A DNA stretch of 64,000 bases from Streptomyces europaeiscabiei (GTDB lineage Bacteria; Actinomycetota; Actinomycetes; Streptomycetales; Streptomycetaceae): assembly GCF_036346855.1 (NCBI RefSeq), contig NZ_CP107841.1, forward strand, positions 8,808,001-8,872,000, in the 5' to 3' direction. How positions within the stretch are numbered: position 1 is the stretch's first letter; each line of letters begins with the position of its first letter. The notes under the pieces were generated by a model. That model saw only the letters and a program-made list of their open reading frames with translations, was not told the DNA's origin and ran no database searches. Position numbers and translations under genes: made by a program. Shown here piece by piece: positions 1 to 8,196 of the stretch.

Positions 1-1411
1 CCTTGGAGTCCCAGGTCATCCCGCCGCCCGCGTGGCAGCAACTGTGGATCTGGACCGGCCACTTGAGCAGCACCTTCTCGCTGCCCAGGTCCAGCTTGTT
101 CGTCGCGGGATCGAGAGTGAAGCGGGAGACCCGGCGCTCGGCCATCCGGGTGTCACGGTCGATCTGCGAGTGCGGTGTGTAGTGCAGGTACACCCAGCCG
201 TTCTGCTGGAAACCCGGATCCAGCTCGATCCCCAGCAGGCCCTCTTCGACCTTGATCAGCTCGTCGCCGCCGCCCTTGTTGCCGAAGACCGTGAGCGCGC
301 CCGCGAGGGTGACCTGCTTCGTCCTCGGGTCGTAGACGTGGACCTCGCCCTTGCCCTTGCCGATGTCCGGATTGTTCCAGTCGGTGACCACGGGCCGGGA
401 CGAGTCGGCGCCGCCCCGGCCGATGTAGAGAACCCGCCCGTCGGGCGCGGTGACCAGGCCGTGCGGCTCGCCGATCTGGTCGTTCTGCCCTGGCTGGTTG
501 GGCCGGGTCAGCCGCTCCGCCTTGTAGTTGGCGTCGATCGTCGCCTTGCAGTCGGCCCGCGCCAGACGGGACGTCCACAACAGGGCGCCGCGCAGATGCG
601 TACGGAAGTCGGTCTCGTCGTACGCCGAGACGGTCCCGCCCATGCCCGTGTAGAAGGAACGGCCGCCGTCGTAGTCACGGCACCAACTCACCGGGTGGTC
701 CCAGCCGTTGGCGCTCGCACCCGGCTGGTAGGTCGACTCGCGCACCCGGGCCACGGTGTGCACGGTGCCGGACGGGTTCTTCGTCCAGTTGAGCCACCTG
801 TCGGGCCGCTTCCATTGCGCGGGCAGGCTCTTGGTGGCCGGATGCTGCCGGTCACCGACCTCGACGGTCGCCCGTTGCACGGTCGTCGGGCCGGACGCGG
901 CCGGGCGGGCACCGATCAGGCCCGTGAACCAGTCCGAGTACGGCTCGGCGCGGGCCGCGTCGTGGACGCCGACGAAACCGCCGCCCGCCTCCATATAGGT
1001 CTCCAGTCCCGCCTCCTGCTCGGGATCCAGGACGTCACCACCACCGGTGAGGAAGACGACGGCGTTGAAGCCGCTCAGCCGGGTCCCGTCGGTGAAGACG
1101 GAGGCGTCGTCGGTGGCGACGACCCCGAACCGTTCGGACGCCGGCCCGGACAGCCCGATCCTCTCGATCGCCTCGATCCCGGCGTTCACGACGGGCGACT
1201 CGTCCCCGGCCGCCGCGGAGCCGTGGAAGATCAGCACCCGGGGGCCGGAACCACCCGGCGGAGACTTGATCGACATCGTTGTCAGCGGCGGCTCCGGCGC
1301 CGGGCCCGCATGGGCCGCGGGGCCCGACAGAAGCCCCGCGGTGACGACCGAGGCGGTCAGCGTGGCCGCCCAGGCCCGTCTCCTCGCGTCGCTCAACCCT
1401 CGTAAGTACAT
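1..1411 (-). CDS. Secreted ThuA-domain / PQQ-type sugar dehydrogenase-like protein (3' end cut by window)
   Basis: About 470 codons are visible and the frame stays open past the left edge, so the C-terminus is missing. The start is ATG at 1411, preceded by a strong GAGGAGG ribosome site. Residues 1-36 form a signal peptide (RRR, a hydrophobic run, then AHA before the likely cleavage), so the product is exported. Residues ~57-290 match a ThuA-like glutamine-amidotransferase-fold domain (VLIFHG near the start, VFLTGGGDVL, GFVGVHDA). From ~310 the sequence changes to a glucose/sorbosone dehydrogenase type beta-propeller start (IGEPHGLVTAPDGRVLYIG, GLLGIELDPGF, VYLHYTP). The family is implicated in extracellular sugar oxidation or glycan use; the substrate is unknown. 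Many Streptomyces proteins of this architecture continue with carbohydrate-binding or cadherin-like domains, which cannot be checked here. Confidence 0.88.
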   Translation of the reverse strand, partial: MYLRGLSDARRRAWAATLTASVVTAGLLSGPAAHAGPAPEPPLTTMSIKSPPGGSGPRVLIFHGSAAAGDESPVVNAGIEAIERIGLSGPASERFGVVATDDASVFTDGTRLSGFNAVVFLTGGGDVLDPEQEAGLETYMEAGGGFVGVHDAARAEPYSDWFTGLIGARPAASGPTTVQRATVEVGDRQHPATKSLPAQWKRPDRWLNWTKNPSGTVHTVARVRESTYQPGASANGWDHPVSWCRDYDGGRSFYTGMGGTVSAYDETDFRTHLRGALLWTSRLARADCKATIDANYKAERLTRPNQPGQNDQIGEPHGLVTAPDGRVLYIGRGGADSSRPVVTDWNNPDIGKGKGEVHVYDPRTKQVTLAGALTVFGNKGGGDELIKVEEGLLGIELDPGFQQNGWVYLHYTPHSQIDRDTRMAERRVSRFTLDPATNKLDLGSEKVLLKWPVQIHSCCHAGGGMTWDSK

Positions 1412-1601
1412 GGGCACCTCCTCGGTCACAGCAACAGCGCCAAGGAAGCTAGCCCCCATTTGCACGGCTCGCCAAGACCTATGACCGGAATGGTGCGAAC
1501 TTTGTCCTGGGTGTGGAGAAACAGCCGGGCTGTCGCTACCGTCTCACCGGCTGATCACAGGTGCGTCTCCACAAGATCCGTATCAGGGTAGGGAGTTCCG
1601 C

Positions 1602-2609
1602 GTGGACGGGATGGACAGACGAGGGTTCAACCGGCGGGTGCTGCTGGGCGGCGCGGCCGCCGCGACATCGTTGTCCGTGGCCATCGAGACCGTCGGTGCT
1701 CCTGAGGCCGTGAGCGCCGCCATGCGGGCGAGGACGGCCCCGGCCGGCGGCGAGGTCAAGCACATCAAGATGTACGCCGAGAAGCTGTCCGACGGGCAGA
1801 TGGGCTACGGCTTCGAGAAGGGCAAGGCCTCGATACCGGGCCCGCTGATCGAGCTCGACGAGGGCGACACGCTGCACATCGAGTTCGAGAACACGATGGA
1901 CGTGGCGGCGAGCCTGCACGTCCACGGCCTCGACTACGAGACCTCCAGCGACGGCACCAAGCTGAACAAGAGCGACGTCGAGCCCGGCGGCACCCGCACC
2001 TACACCTGGCGCACCCACGCCCCCGGCGCCCGCGAGGACGGCACCTGGCGCGCGGGCAGCGCCGGTTACTGGAACTACCACGACCACGTCGTCGGCACCG
2101 AACACGGCACGGGCGGCCTGCGCAAGGGTCTCTACGGCCCGGTCGTCGTCCGCCGCAAGGGCGATGTCCTCCCCGACAAGACCGTCACCGTCGTCTTCAA
2201 CGACCTGCGCATCAACAACAGGCCCGCCCACTCCGGGCCCGACTTCGACGCCACCGTCGGTGACCGTGTCGAGTTCGTCGTCATCACGCACGGCGAGTAC
2301 TACCACACCTTCCACCTGCACGGTCACCGCTGGGCCGACAACCGCACCGGCATGCTCACCGGCCCCGACGACCCCAGCCAGGTCATCGACAACAAGATCG
2401 TCGGCCCGGCCGACTCCTTCGGCTTCCAGGTCATCGCGGGCGAAGGTGTCGGGGCGGGCGCCTGGATGTACCACTGCCATGTCCAGTCTCACTCCGACAT
2501 GGGCATGGCGGGCCTGTTCCTGGTGCGCAAGACGGACGGGACGATCCCGGGGTACGAGCCGCATGAGCCGCACGGGTCGAATGCGTCCGCAGCGCCCCAT
2601 GAGCACTGA
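1602..2609 (+). CDS. Two-domain small laccase (multicopper oxidase, SLAC/EpoA type)
   Basis: This 335-residue multicopper oxidase oxidises phenolic substrates with reduction of O2 to water outside the cell. The start is GTG 1602, supported by GGGAG six bases upstream; an ATG three codons later is possible. A Tat signal (RRGFNRR followed by an Ala-rich hydrophobic run) is at the N-terminus, so it should be exported folded with copper. All four copper-binding segments are present: LHVHG, YHDHV, FHLHGH and the C-terminal [13 protein letters not shown] containing the type-1 Cys. The short length and only two cupredoxin domains place it with trimeric small laccases such as SCO6712, which it closely resembles from memory. 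It is convergent with the next gene, with a 7-base gap. The function call is firm; the physiological role (pigment, lignin or morphogenesis) is not shown. Confidence 0.96.
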   Translation: MDGMDRRGFNRRVLLGGAAAATSLSVAIETVGAPEAVSAAMRARTAPAGGEVKHIKMYAEKLSDGQMGYGFEKGKASIPGPLIELDEGDTLHIEFENTMDVAASLHVHGLDYETSSDGTKLNKSDVEPGGTRTYTWRTHAPGAREDGTWRAGSAGYWNYHDHVVGTEHGTGGLRKGLYGPVVVRRKGDVLPDKTVTVVFNDLRINNRPAHSGPDFDATVGDRVEFVVITHGEYYHTFHLHGHRWADNRTGMLTGPDDPSQVIDNKIVGPADSFGFQVIAGEGVGAGAWMYHCHVQSHSDMGMAGLFLVRKTDGTIPGYEPHEPHGSNASAAPHEH

Positions 2610-2616
2610 GGGGTGT

Positions 2617-3189
2617 TCAGTGGCGGGCACTCCGACCGGGCTGTGTCCGCTCGGCCGTGTCCCGTAGGCCGATGGCCTCGGCCACCTGCTCGATGGCCAC
2701 ACGGAGAAGGTCGCCGTAGGCGCCCTGGGGGAGGTTCGGGGCGTGCTGGGCAGCCGCTTCGATGTGTTGGCCGGCGGCCTCGAAAGACGCGAGCCTGCGG
2801 TGGTCGTCCGCGAGGTTGAGGTGCAGGGACGGGTAGAAGCCGGCGATGTGCAGACGGGCGTCGTGCTCCTGGACGCGCTGCTGGGTCACCGCGTCGGCGG
2901 CGTCCAGCGCCCGCACGTCCCAGACCAGGGCCTGGGCGGGGTCGGCGTGGAGATCCGCCAGGTGGTGCGCGAGAGTGCACCGGTGCAGCGGGTCACCGGT
3001 GACACCGATCGCGGACCAGAGGTCCAGGAGTCGCCGACGTGCGGAGGCGACGTCCCCGGCGCGCCCCTCGGTGACGGCCTGTCCGATGGCCTCCATGGTG
3101 GGGTCGGTGCTGGTGCTGGTGCTGGTGCTGGTGCTGGTGCTGGTGCTGGCGGGGGTGGGGGTGGGGGTGGGGGTACTGGTGGGGGGCAT
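2617..3189 (-). CDS. Hypothetical helical (TPR-like) protein with Ser-Thr/Thr-Pro repeat leader
   Basis: A 190-residue protein of unknown function. ATG 3189 has AAGGA eight bases upstream. Residues ~2-30 are low complexity (Thr-Pro then seven Ser-Thr pairs), encoded by two perfect hexanucleotide repeats. The rest is alpha-helical with Ala/Leu/His-rich helices (LYHHLADLHADP-like and LNLADDHRRLASFEAAGQHI-like stretches), resembling tetratricopeptide-type proteins. It lies 42 bases downstream of the MerR/clamp fusion gene on the same strand, so the two are probably co-transcribed and functionally linked. If the repeat region is not translated, an in-frame ATG at 3096 could start the protein, but that ATG has no ribosome site. 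No enzymatic motif is visible. Confidence 0.75.
   Translation of the reverse strand: MPPTSTPTPTPTPASTSTSTSTSTSTSTDPTMEAIGQAVTEGRAGDVASARRRLLDLWSAIGVTGDPLHRCTLAHHLADLHADPAQALVWDVRALDAADAVTQQRVQEHDARLHIAGFYPSLHLNLADDHRRLASFEAAGQHIEAAAQHAPNLPQGAYGDLLRVAIEQVAEAIGLRDTAERTQPGRSARH
3106..3174. repeat. Two adjacent hexanucleotide microsatellites
   Basis: Positions 3106-3147 hold seven perfect copies of GGTGCT and positions 3151-3174 hold four copies of GGGGGT (plus-strand reading). Both lie inside the coding region of the 2617-3189 gene and encode Ser-Thr and Thr-Pro pairs on the minus strand. A hexamer unit keeps the frame, so slippage would change protein length rather than switch the gene off. 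Confidence 0.95.
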
Positions 3190-3231
3190 GGATGTGGTCC
3201 TTGTCGTCGTTGATCGGACGGAGCGGATTGC

Positions 3232-4320
3232 TCAGGTGGAAGGGGCGGCCCTGACGGGCATGGCCAGGGTGGTGAGGTCGCCGCGGTCGGCCGAGCGGAT
3301 CGTGACGGGCTGGTCGGGGCCGCGCAGGTCGAGCATCACGTCGGGCCCGACGGCAGTGCTCACGGCCGGATAGAGCGTCGTCAGCTCGAACCGGATGTCG
3401 AGGGCCCGTCCCGTCACGGTGGCCGGAAGCCGCAACTCGCACTGCTCGTCACCGCCCACCAGGACGTCCGTCCCGTGCTCGGCCACGCGCAGGGCGACCC
3501 GCTCGGCGCACCGCTCCTCCAGGGCTCGCAGGAGCAGCTGCTTCGAGAGCGTCACGCGGGTGGTGACCTCGGGCAACGCGGCGAGCATCAGCCGGAGGTC
3601 GGGGAACTCCTCCGACAGCAACCGGCAGTACTGGTCCTCCCGGTCCGGCATACACAGCCGGATCCCGTGTGCCGTCGCCTCGACGCGCACCAGCGCGCTA
3701 CGACGCACCTCGGCGACCGCCACCCGCAGCTCGTCGCCGCTGACCGTGCCCGCCCACGTCGCCGTCGGCGGCTCGGCCGGTACCAGCGTCCGGGTCGAGA
3801 GCCGGTAGCGGTCGGTCGCGGTCAGGGTGACCGCCTCCTGGTCCGCCTCGATGCGCAGACCGCCGAGGACCGGCAGGTCGGGTTCCCGCGCGGTCGCGGT
3901 CAGGATCTGCTCGACCGCGTCGGCCAGCATGGGGCCCTTGAGCGTGACGACCGGCAGACTCGGTACGTCACCGAGGGCCGACTTGAGGACAACGGCCGTC
4001 CGCTGCGCCGCCGCCGCGTCCCCGAGAACCCGTGCGACGTGTTCGTCGATGAGCCCGGCCGCCTCCTCGGGCCCGGCGTCGAGAACCTCCTCGACAGCGC
4101 TGAGCGGCATGGCGATCTCGCGCAGGCGGCGCAGCGCGGTGGCCCGGCCCATCTGGTCGGCGGTGTAGTAGCGGTAGCCCGAGGCCGGGTCGACCTCGGC
4201 CGGTCGCAGCAGCCCGGAGTCGGCATAGAACCGCAGTGCGCTGGAGGTCAGACCACTGCGGCGGGCGAAGACACCGATCGGCATCGGCCCGGGATTCGGA
4301 ATCGGTTCAGAATGCGGCAC
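3232..4320 (-). CDS. MerR-type regulator fused to a DNA polymerase III beta (sliding clamp)-like domain
   Basis: A 362-residue protein if started at GTG 4320, which has GGACGG just upstream; an in-frame TTG at 4341 and ATG at 4284 are alternatives. Residues ~14-80 are a MerR winged helix-turn-helix (IGVFARRSGLTSSALRFYA, GYRYYTADQ). A short helical linker follows. Residues ~125-355 look like DnaN: LTATDRYRLSTRTLV at 166-180, a GDELRVAVAEVR segment, EFPDLRLML, LSKQLLLRALE, and a C-terminal YPAVSTAVGPDVMLDL...PVTIRS...LAMPVR tail matching the clamp's final strand. In Streptomyces, similar proteins are annotated as DNA polymerase III beta family or MerR proteins; the role of the clamp fold in a regulator is not established to my knowledge. 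It is divergent from the LacI gene and probably forms an operon with the helical protein downstream. Confidence 0.85.
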   Translation of the reverse strand: MPHSEPIPNPGPMPIGVFARRSGLTSSALRFYADSGLLRPAEVDPASGYRYYTADQMGRATALRRLREIAMPLSAVEEVLDAGPEEAAGLIDEHVARVLGDAAAAQRTAVVLKSALGDVPSLPVVTLKGPMLADAVEQILTATAREPDLPVLGGLRIEADQEAVTLTATDRYRLSTRTLVPAEPPTATWAGTVSGDELRVAVAEVRRSALVRVEATAHGIRLCMPDREDQYCRLLSEEFPDLRLMLAALPEVTTRVTLSKQLLLRALEERCAERVALRVAEHGTDVLVGGDEQCELRLPATVTGRALDIRFELTTLYPAVSTAVGPDVMLDLRGPDQPVTIRSADRGDLTTLAMPVRAAPST

Positions 4321-4374
4321 CCGTCCATCGTGGGGCTTCAACCAACTTGAAGGTCAACACCGACAGGCTGGGCC

Positions 4375-4464
4375 GGTCGCCGGTCATGGGTCGCCCGTCG
4401 CCTGTCGCCCGTCATGGGTCGCCCGTCGCCCGTCGCCGGTCATGGGTCGCCGGTCGCCGGTCAG
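4375..4464. repeat. Heptamer tandem repeat between divergent regulators
   Basis: About 13 imperfect copies of a 7-base unit (N-GTCGCC), punctuated by GTCATG, fill the space between the MerR/clamp gene and the LacI gene. Higher-order 28-base blocks (three GTCGCC units plus one GTCATG unit) are visible at 4388-4415 and 4416-4443. There are no spacers, so this is not a CRISPR array. Confidence 0.9.
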
Positions 4465-4469
4465 TGATC

Positions 4470-4483
4470 AGGGAGCGCTCTCA
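4470..4483. promoter_or_regulatory. LacI-type operator upstream of the LacI gene
   Basis: AGGGAGCGCTCTCA has a central GAGCGCTC palindrome and matches the perfect palindrome found in front of the GH64 glucanase gene (6958-6971) at 12 of 14 positions. It lies 57 bases before the LacI start. LacI/GalR regulators bind such GC-centred palindromes, so autoregulation is inferred. Confidence 0.75.
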
Positions 4484-4539
4484 AAGGCATGTTCCGCAGG
4501 GCTATCCTGGGCGCAACCGCCCCGGAGGAGAGTCCCCAA

Positions 4540-5607
4540 GTGACCGAGACAGCGTCGCGTCCCACGTTGGAGGCCGTGGCCGCGCGGGCCGGGGTGTCCA
4601 GGGCGACGGTGTCGCGGGTCGTCAACGGGGGCGAGGGCGTTCGGGAGCCGCTGGTCGAGCGGGTGCGCAGGGCGGTCGAGGAACTCGGGTACGTGCCGAA
4701 CCAGGCGGCCCGCAGTCTCGTCACCCGGCGGCACGACGCCGTGGCCGTGGTGATCGCCGAGCCGGAGACCAGGGTCTTCGCCGACCCCTTCTTCGCCCTT
4801 CAACTCCGCGGCATCAGTAAAGAGTTGACGGCACACGACTCGCAGCTCGTCCTGCTGCTCACCGAAGGCCCGGAGGACTACGCGCGTGTCGGGCGGTATC
4901 TCGCCGGCGGGCACGTCGACGGGGCGCTCGTCTTCTCGCTGCACCTGGACGACCCCTTGCCGGGGCTGATCCGGGGCGCCGGCGTCCCGACCGTGTTCGG
5001 CGGCCGGCCCGGCTGGGCGGACGGCATGCGTGGCGACACGCCCACCGTGTACGTCGACAGCGACAACCGGGGCGGCGCGCGGGACGCCGTACGCCATCTT
5101 GTCGGCCTCGGCCGCACGCGGATCGCCCACATCACCGGGCCCCTCGATCAGACCTCGGCCGTGGACCGGCTCGACGGGTTCCGGGACGTCATGGTGGACG
5201 CCGACCCCCGGCTGATCGTGGAGGGCGACTTCACCCCGGCGGGCGGGGAGCGCGCGATGCGGGAACTCCTCGACCGTTACCCGGAGCTGGACGGGGTGTT
5301 CGCCGCCAACGACGTGTCCGCGTCCGGGGCGCTGCGCGTGCTCCGGGAGCGGGGACGGAGGGTTCCCGAGGACGTCGCCGTGGTGGGCTTCGACGACATG
5401 TTGCCGGTGGCCGAACAGTCCGATCCACCATTGACGACGGTCCGTCAGGACATAGAGGAGATGGGGCGTTTGATGGCCCGTCTGCTGCTCCGGGGCCTTG
5501 AACGACGCTTGCCCGACGAGCGGGAGCACGAGCACGGGCAGGGCCTGACCGGCGCGCCGTCCAGTGTCGTCCTGCCGACGACACTGGTACGACGCGCCTC
5601 CGCGTGA
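4540..5607 (+). CDS. LacI/GalR family transcriptional regulator
   Basis: A 355-residue DNA-binding repressor. GTG 4540 is chosen because GGAGGAG lies nine bases upstream; a longer in-frame reading from 4489 would overlap the operator. Residues ~9-55 form the LacI helix-turn-helix plus hinge helix (TLEAVAARAGVSRATVSRVV, YVPNQAARSL). Residues ~65-340 are a periplasmic-binding-protein-like ligand domain (PFFALQLRGI, DGALVFSLHLD, HLVGLGRTRIAHITGP, DGVFAANDVSASGAL, VVGFDDM). Family members sense sugars. The same operator type occurs before this gene and before the convergent GH64 glucanase, so the natural inference is that it represses itself and the glucanase until a beta-glucan breakdown product is present. 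The ligand is not known. Confidence 0.93.
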   Translation: MTETASRPTLEAVAARAGVSRATVSRVVNGGEGVREPLVERVRRAVEELGYVPNQAARSLVTRRHDAVAVVIAEPETRVFADPFFALQLRGISKELTAHDSQLVLLLTEGPEDYARVGRYLAGGHVDGALVFSLHLDDPLPGLIRGAGVPTVFGGRPGWADGMRGDTPTVYVDSDNRGGARDAVRHLVGLGRTRIAHITGPLDQTSAVDRLDGFRDVMVDADPRLIVEGDFTPAGGERAMRELLDRYPELDGVFAANDVSASGALRVLRERGRRVPEDVAVVGFDDMLPVAEQSDPPLTTVRQDIEEMGRLMARLLLRGLERRLPDEREHEHGQGLTGAPSSVVLPTTLVRRASA

Positions 5608-5648
5608 CCGCTCGGGGCTGCCTGACCGCTCCCGCCGCCCATCAGGGC

Positions 5649-6854
5649 CTACGCGCCCACCGTCACCGTGAACCGGCGCGGGTTGCCGTCGTGGGCGGCG
5701 CCCGACACGTCCGGCCGGCCGTCGGGGCGTACGTCGTCGTACGGAAAGGCGTACCCGATGGGCGAGTTGGCGTGCACCACGCGCGACCAGTGGTTCGTCA
5801 CGGTCCCCCGGTAGTAGTCGGCCGCCGTCGTCCCGTTCGGCTGTGCGGGGTGGGTGAGCATGATCGAGCGGTTGAAGCCGGCGGCGAGACGGGCGAGGAG
5901 GGCCTTCTTGTCGTCGGGGTCGCCGGGGTTGTTGGCGAACGGGCCGTGGTTGCAGGTGAAGATGTCCTTCGACGTCGGCCTGGCGAAGGAATGGCCGCCC
6001 GCGAAGGTGAGCGTGTCGCCGGAGACGCGGCCGGTGAGGACGCCCCGCCCGCCCTGGAGGTCGATCCGCAGATCCGTCCCCCGGTACTTCTCCCACACCT
6101 GGTCGACGTAGGAGTTCCAGTAGGCGCGGAACGGCATCCGGTCGGGCTGCCCGAAGTACGGCGCCATCAGGTTCTGCGGCGAGATGACCCGCAGCACCTT
6201 GCCGTCGCCGCCCCGGATGACGAGCTGGTCCCACGGCTGGCCGTCGCGTGCCGACTGCGCCACCAGATCAGCGGCGATCCGGCCCACCGCCCCGTCGGGA
6301 AGCGGGGCGACCGTGTGCGTGGTGTCGCCCTCCAGCGTCAGCCCGTTCGGCAGGGCCGTCACCAGATCGACGTAACTGATGTTGGCGAACAGCTGGGTGG
6401 GGTTGAACGTGAACTCGCAGAACGACCATGTCTTGCCGTAGTTGGGATCGGCGGGCGTCGCGAAGGCGGGCTCGACCAGCGCCGGGCCCGGGTTGAGAAA
6501 GAACTCGAGGGTGGAGTCCCGTACGAAGTAGACGCGGGCGCCGAACATCTGAGGCAGCGTCAGCACCACGGGCGCCGAGCCCGCCGCGCCGAGCGGGATC
6601 GCGCAGTCGACCGGTAGCGGTGTCTGCGGCGCAGAGGGCGAGGCCGGCCGGTAGACACCTCCGTCGGCCCGCAGCAGCACCCAGGCGCCCGTCGACTGCT
6701 CGTGCCCGGTGACGTACGCCCGGACCGTGCCCGGCAACGAGGCGTTCCGCAGAGCGAGTTGGCACGTCGCGGGCGCGGCCTGGGCGGGCGTGCCGAGGAC
6801 GGGGGCGCTGACGACGGCGGCGGTTCCGGACAGGAACATACGGCGGGAAATCAC
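5649..6854 (-). CDS. Secreted GH64 beta-1,3-glucanase (laminaripentaose-producing type)
   Basis: A 401-residue extracellular enzyme cleaving beta-1,3-glucan such as laminarin, curdlan or fungal wall glucan. GTG 6854 has AGGAGG just upstream. Residues 1-27 are a signal peptide (MISRRMFLSG, hydrophobic run, AQA). The body shows GH64 features: a Glu at ~147 in FCEFTF and an Asp at ~163 in NISYVD, 16 residues apart as in the catalytic pair known for the S. matensis enzyme. Further conserved stretches are PYFGQPDRMPFRAYWN, DIFTCNHGPFAN, GFNRSIM, YYRGTVTNHWSRVVH and the C-terminal IGYAFPYDD. There is no carbohydrate-binding module. The perfect palindrome at 6958-6971 lies ~100 bases upstream of the start, suggesting control by the neighbouring LacI protein. 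Confidence 0.92.
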   Translation of the reverse strand: MISRRMFLSGTAAVVSAPVLGTPAQAAPATCQLALRNASLPGTVRAYVTGHEQSTGAWVLLRADGGVYRPASPSAPQTPLPVDCAIPLGAAGSAPVVLTLPQMFGARVYFVRDSTLEFFLNPGPALVEPAFATPADPNYGKTWSFCEFTFNPTQLFANISYVDLVTALPNGLTLEGDTTHTVAPLPDGAVGRIAADLVAQSARDGQPWDQLVIRGGDGKVLRVISPQNLMAPYFGQPDRMPFRAYWNSYVDQVWEKYRGTDLRIDLQGGRGVLTGRVSGDTLTFAGGHSFARPTSKDIFTCNHGPFANNPGDPDDKKALLARLAAGFNRSIMLTHPAQPNGTTAADYYRGTVTNHWSRVVHANSPIGYAFPYDDVRPDGRPDVSGAAHDGNPRRFTVTVGA

Positions 6855-6957
6855 GGTGGCCTCCTGGGATGTGGGGGAGTGGAGGCACAGCGGACGGGGC
6901 CCCTGCTGTGGTGCACCCACTGTTCCCAGGGGAGGTTGCGCCGTCAAGACTTATGAC

Positions 6958-6971
6958 TGAGAGCGCTCTCA
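6958..6971. promoter_or_regulatory. Perfect LacI-type operator upstream of the GH64 glucanase
   Basis: TGAGAGCGCTCTCA is a perfect 14-base palindrome 104 bases before the glucanase start. It shares the GAGCGCTC core with the site at 4470-4483 before the LacI gene. The shared operator ties the two genes into one small regulon (inferred). Confidence 0.85.
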
Positions 6972-7093
6972 AGAAGGGTGTGGGTTCATGACGTGACGAC
7001 AGACCGAACGGCGTCCGGGCTCCATGGCACACCGAGCGACGCTGATCGGCACCGCCGCCGACCCGGTGCGGCGGTGCCGGCCAGCGTGGTCCC

Positions 7094-7885
7094 TCAGCCC
7101 TCCGGCTGCTCACTCCTGATCACCGCGAACCGTGCCCCGTACGGGTCGGCGAGCTTGGCGAAACGCCCCGCGCCCGCGAGGTCCGTGGCGGGCGTACGGA
7201 CGCTGCCGCCCAGCTCCTGCGCCCTGCTCACCGCGGCGTCCGGGTCGGAGACCTCGAAGTACGGCAGCCAGTACGGCCCGGACCCCGTCTCGCTCGGGTC
7301 CTCGTCGAGCGGGACGATGCCGCCGAACATGGACCCCGGATCGGTTCCCGCAGGGTTCACGCAGGTGTAGCTGCCGCCGGCGATGTCGATCGCGGAGGTC
7401 TCCCAGCCGAACACGGAGTTGAAGAACCCGGCGGCCGCGGGCAGATCCGGTGTGTAGAGCTCCAGCCAGCACAGCGCACCGGGGTCCGTGACGACGTCGA
7501 GGCCCGTGATGCGGCGGGGCTCCCAGATGCCGAAGGGCACGGACGCCCGGTCGGCGAGGATCGCCATGCGGCCCTCGTCCGCCACGTCCATGGGCCGCAT
7601 CAGCACCGAGCCGTGCGCCTGCTCGACCGCCTTGGCCGTGGCTTCGGCGTCCGGTGTCCGGAAGTAGATGTTCCAGGACGGCGGGCCCTGCTCCGGTGGG
7701 TTCTGCATACCGGCCGCGGCGGTGCGGCCGTCGAGCTGGAAGAAGCCGTAGCCGCCCATGTCGGGGCCGGCCGATCGGAACTGCCAGCCGAAGAGGTGGT
7801 GGTAGAAGGTGGCGGCGCCTTCGATGTCCGGGGTGCCGAGGTCGATCCAGTTCGGGGCGCCGGTGACATAACGGGTGGTGAGCAT
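7094..7885 (-). CDS. VOC (glyoxalase/bleomycin-resistance fold) family protein
   Basis: A 263-residue cytoplasmic protein. ATG 7885 has GAGGAG upstream; longer in-frame readings start in non-coding-like sequence. It contains two tandem VOC modules: residues ~8-120 (GAPNWIDLGTPDIEGAATFYHHLFGW ... WNIYFRTPDAEATAKA) and ~135-258 (CWLELYTPDLPAAAGFFNSVFGW ... YFEVSDPDAAVSRAQELGG). The paired modules resemble the Cfp30B/hydroxylase-like subgroup common in actinobacteria. VOC proteins include metal-dependent lyases, dioxygenases and drug-binding proteins, and the sequence does not decide which this is. The gene is divergent from the WhiB-like gene. Confidence 0.85.
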   Translation of the reverse strand: MLTTRYVTGAPNWIDLGTPDIEGAATFYHHLFGWQFRSAGPDMGGYGFFQLDGRTAAAGMQNPPEQGPPSWNIYFRTPDAEATAKAVEQAHGSVLMRPMDVADEGRMAILADRASVPFGIWEPRRITGLDVVTDPGALCWLELYTPDLPAAAGFFNSVFGWETSAIDIAGGSYTCVNPAGTDPGSMFGGIVPLDEDPSETGSGPYWLPYFEVSDPDAAVSRAQELGGSVRTPATDLAGAGRFAKLADPYGARFAVIRSEQPEG

Positions 7886-8196
7886 GGTCGTGCTCCTCTG
7901 CGGAGGTCCGAGGGCCCGTTGCCTGTGCTTCCGAGTCTGGCACCGGTGCGCTGCCGCTGGGGCTGAGCCGCGGGGTGACGGGGAGTGTGTCGTCGGCCGC
8001 GGGTGTGTCGTGGCTGGTCGCGCCCACACGGGGGATCGCACGGCGCGCGTGCCTGGTAGGAGCCCCGCCCCTCACGGGTGTGGCTCGGCGCGCCGTCGTG
8101 CGCTGCTCCACCGGCCCGGGGAACATGGAGGGCCCTGGGCGTCGTGTTGATGTCACGTTGATCGAACGTTTTTCGGTGCGCGCCACGATGCTGGGC
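7886..8196. other. Intergenic region between divergent VOC and WhiB-like genes
   Basis: A 311-base gap. An open frame runs through it into the WhiB-like gene, but its composition (Arg/Ala-rich, no family match) does not look coding. The last 60 bases are less GC-rich and hold TTGATG and TTGATC hexamers that may belong to the WhiB-like gene's promoter. I see no convincing operator. Confidence 0.5.

Noticed and set aside
32..1405. A 457-codon open frame on the plus strand
   Set aside because: It is the antisense shadow of the ThuA/sugar-dehydrogenase gene, which has a signal peptide, a ribosome site and clear domain motifs on the minus strand.
4375..4464. CRISPR-like array
   Set aside because: The repeat unit is 7 bases with no spacers and no cas genes nearby; it is a simple tandem repeat.
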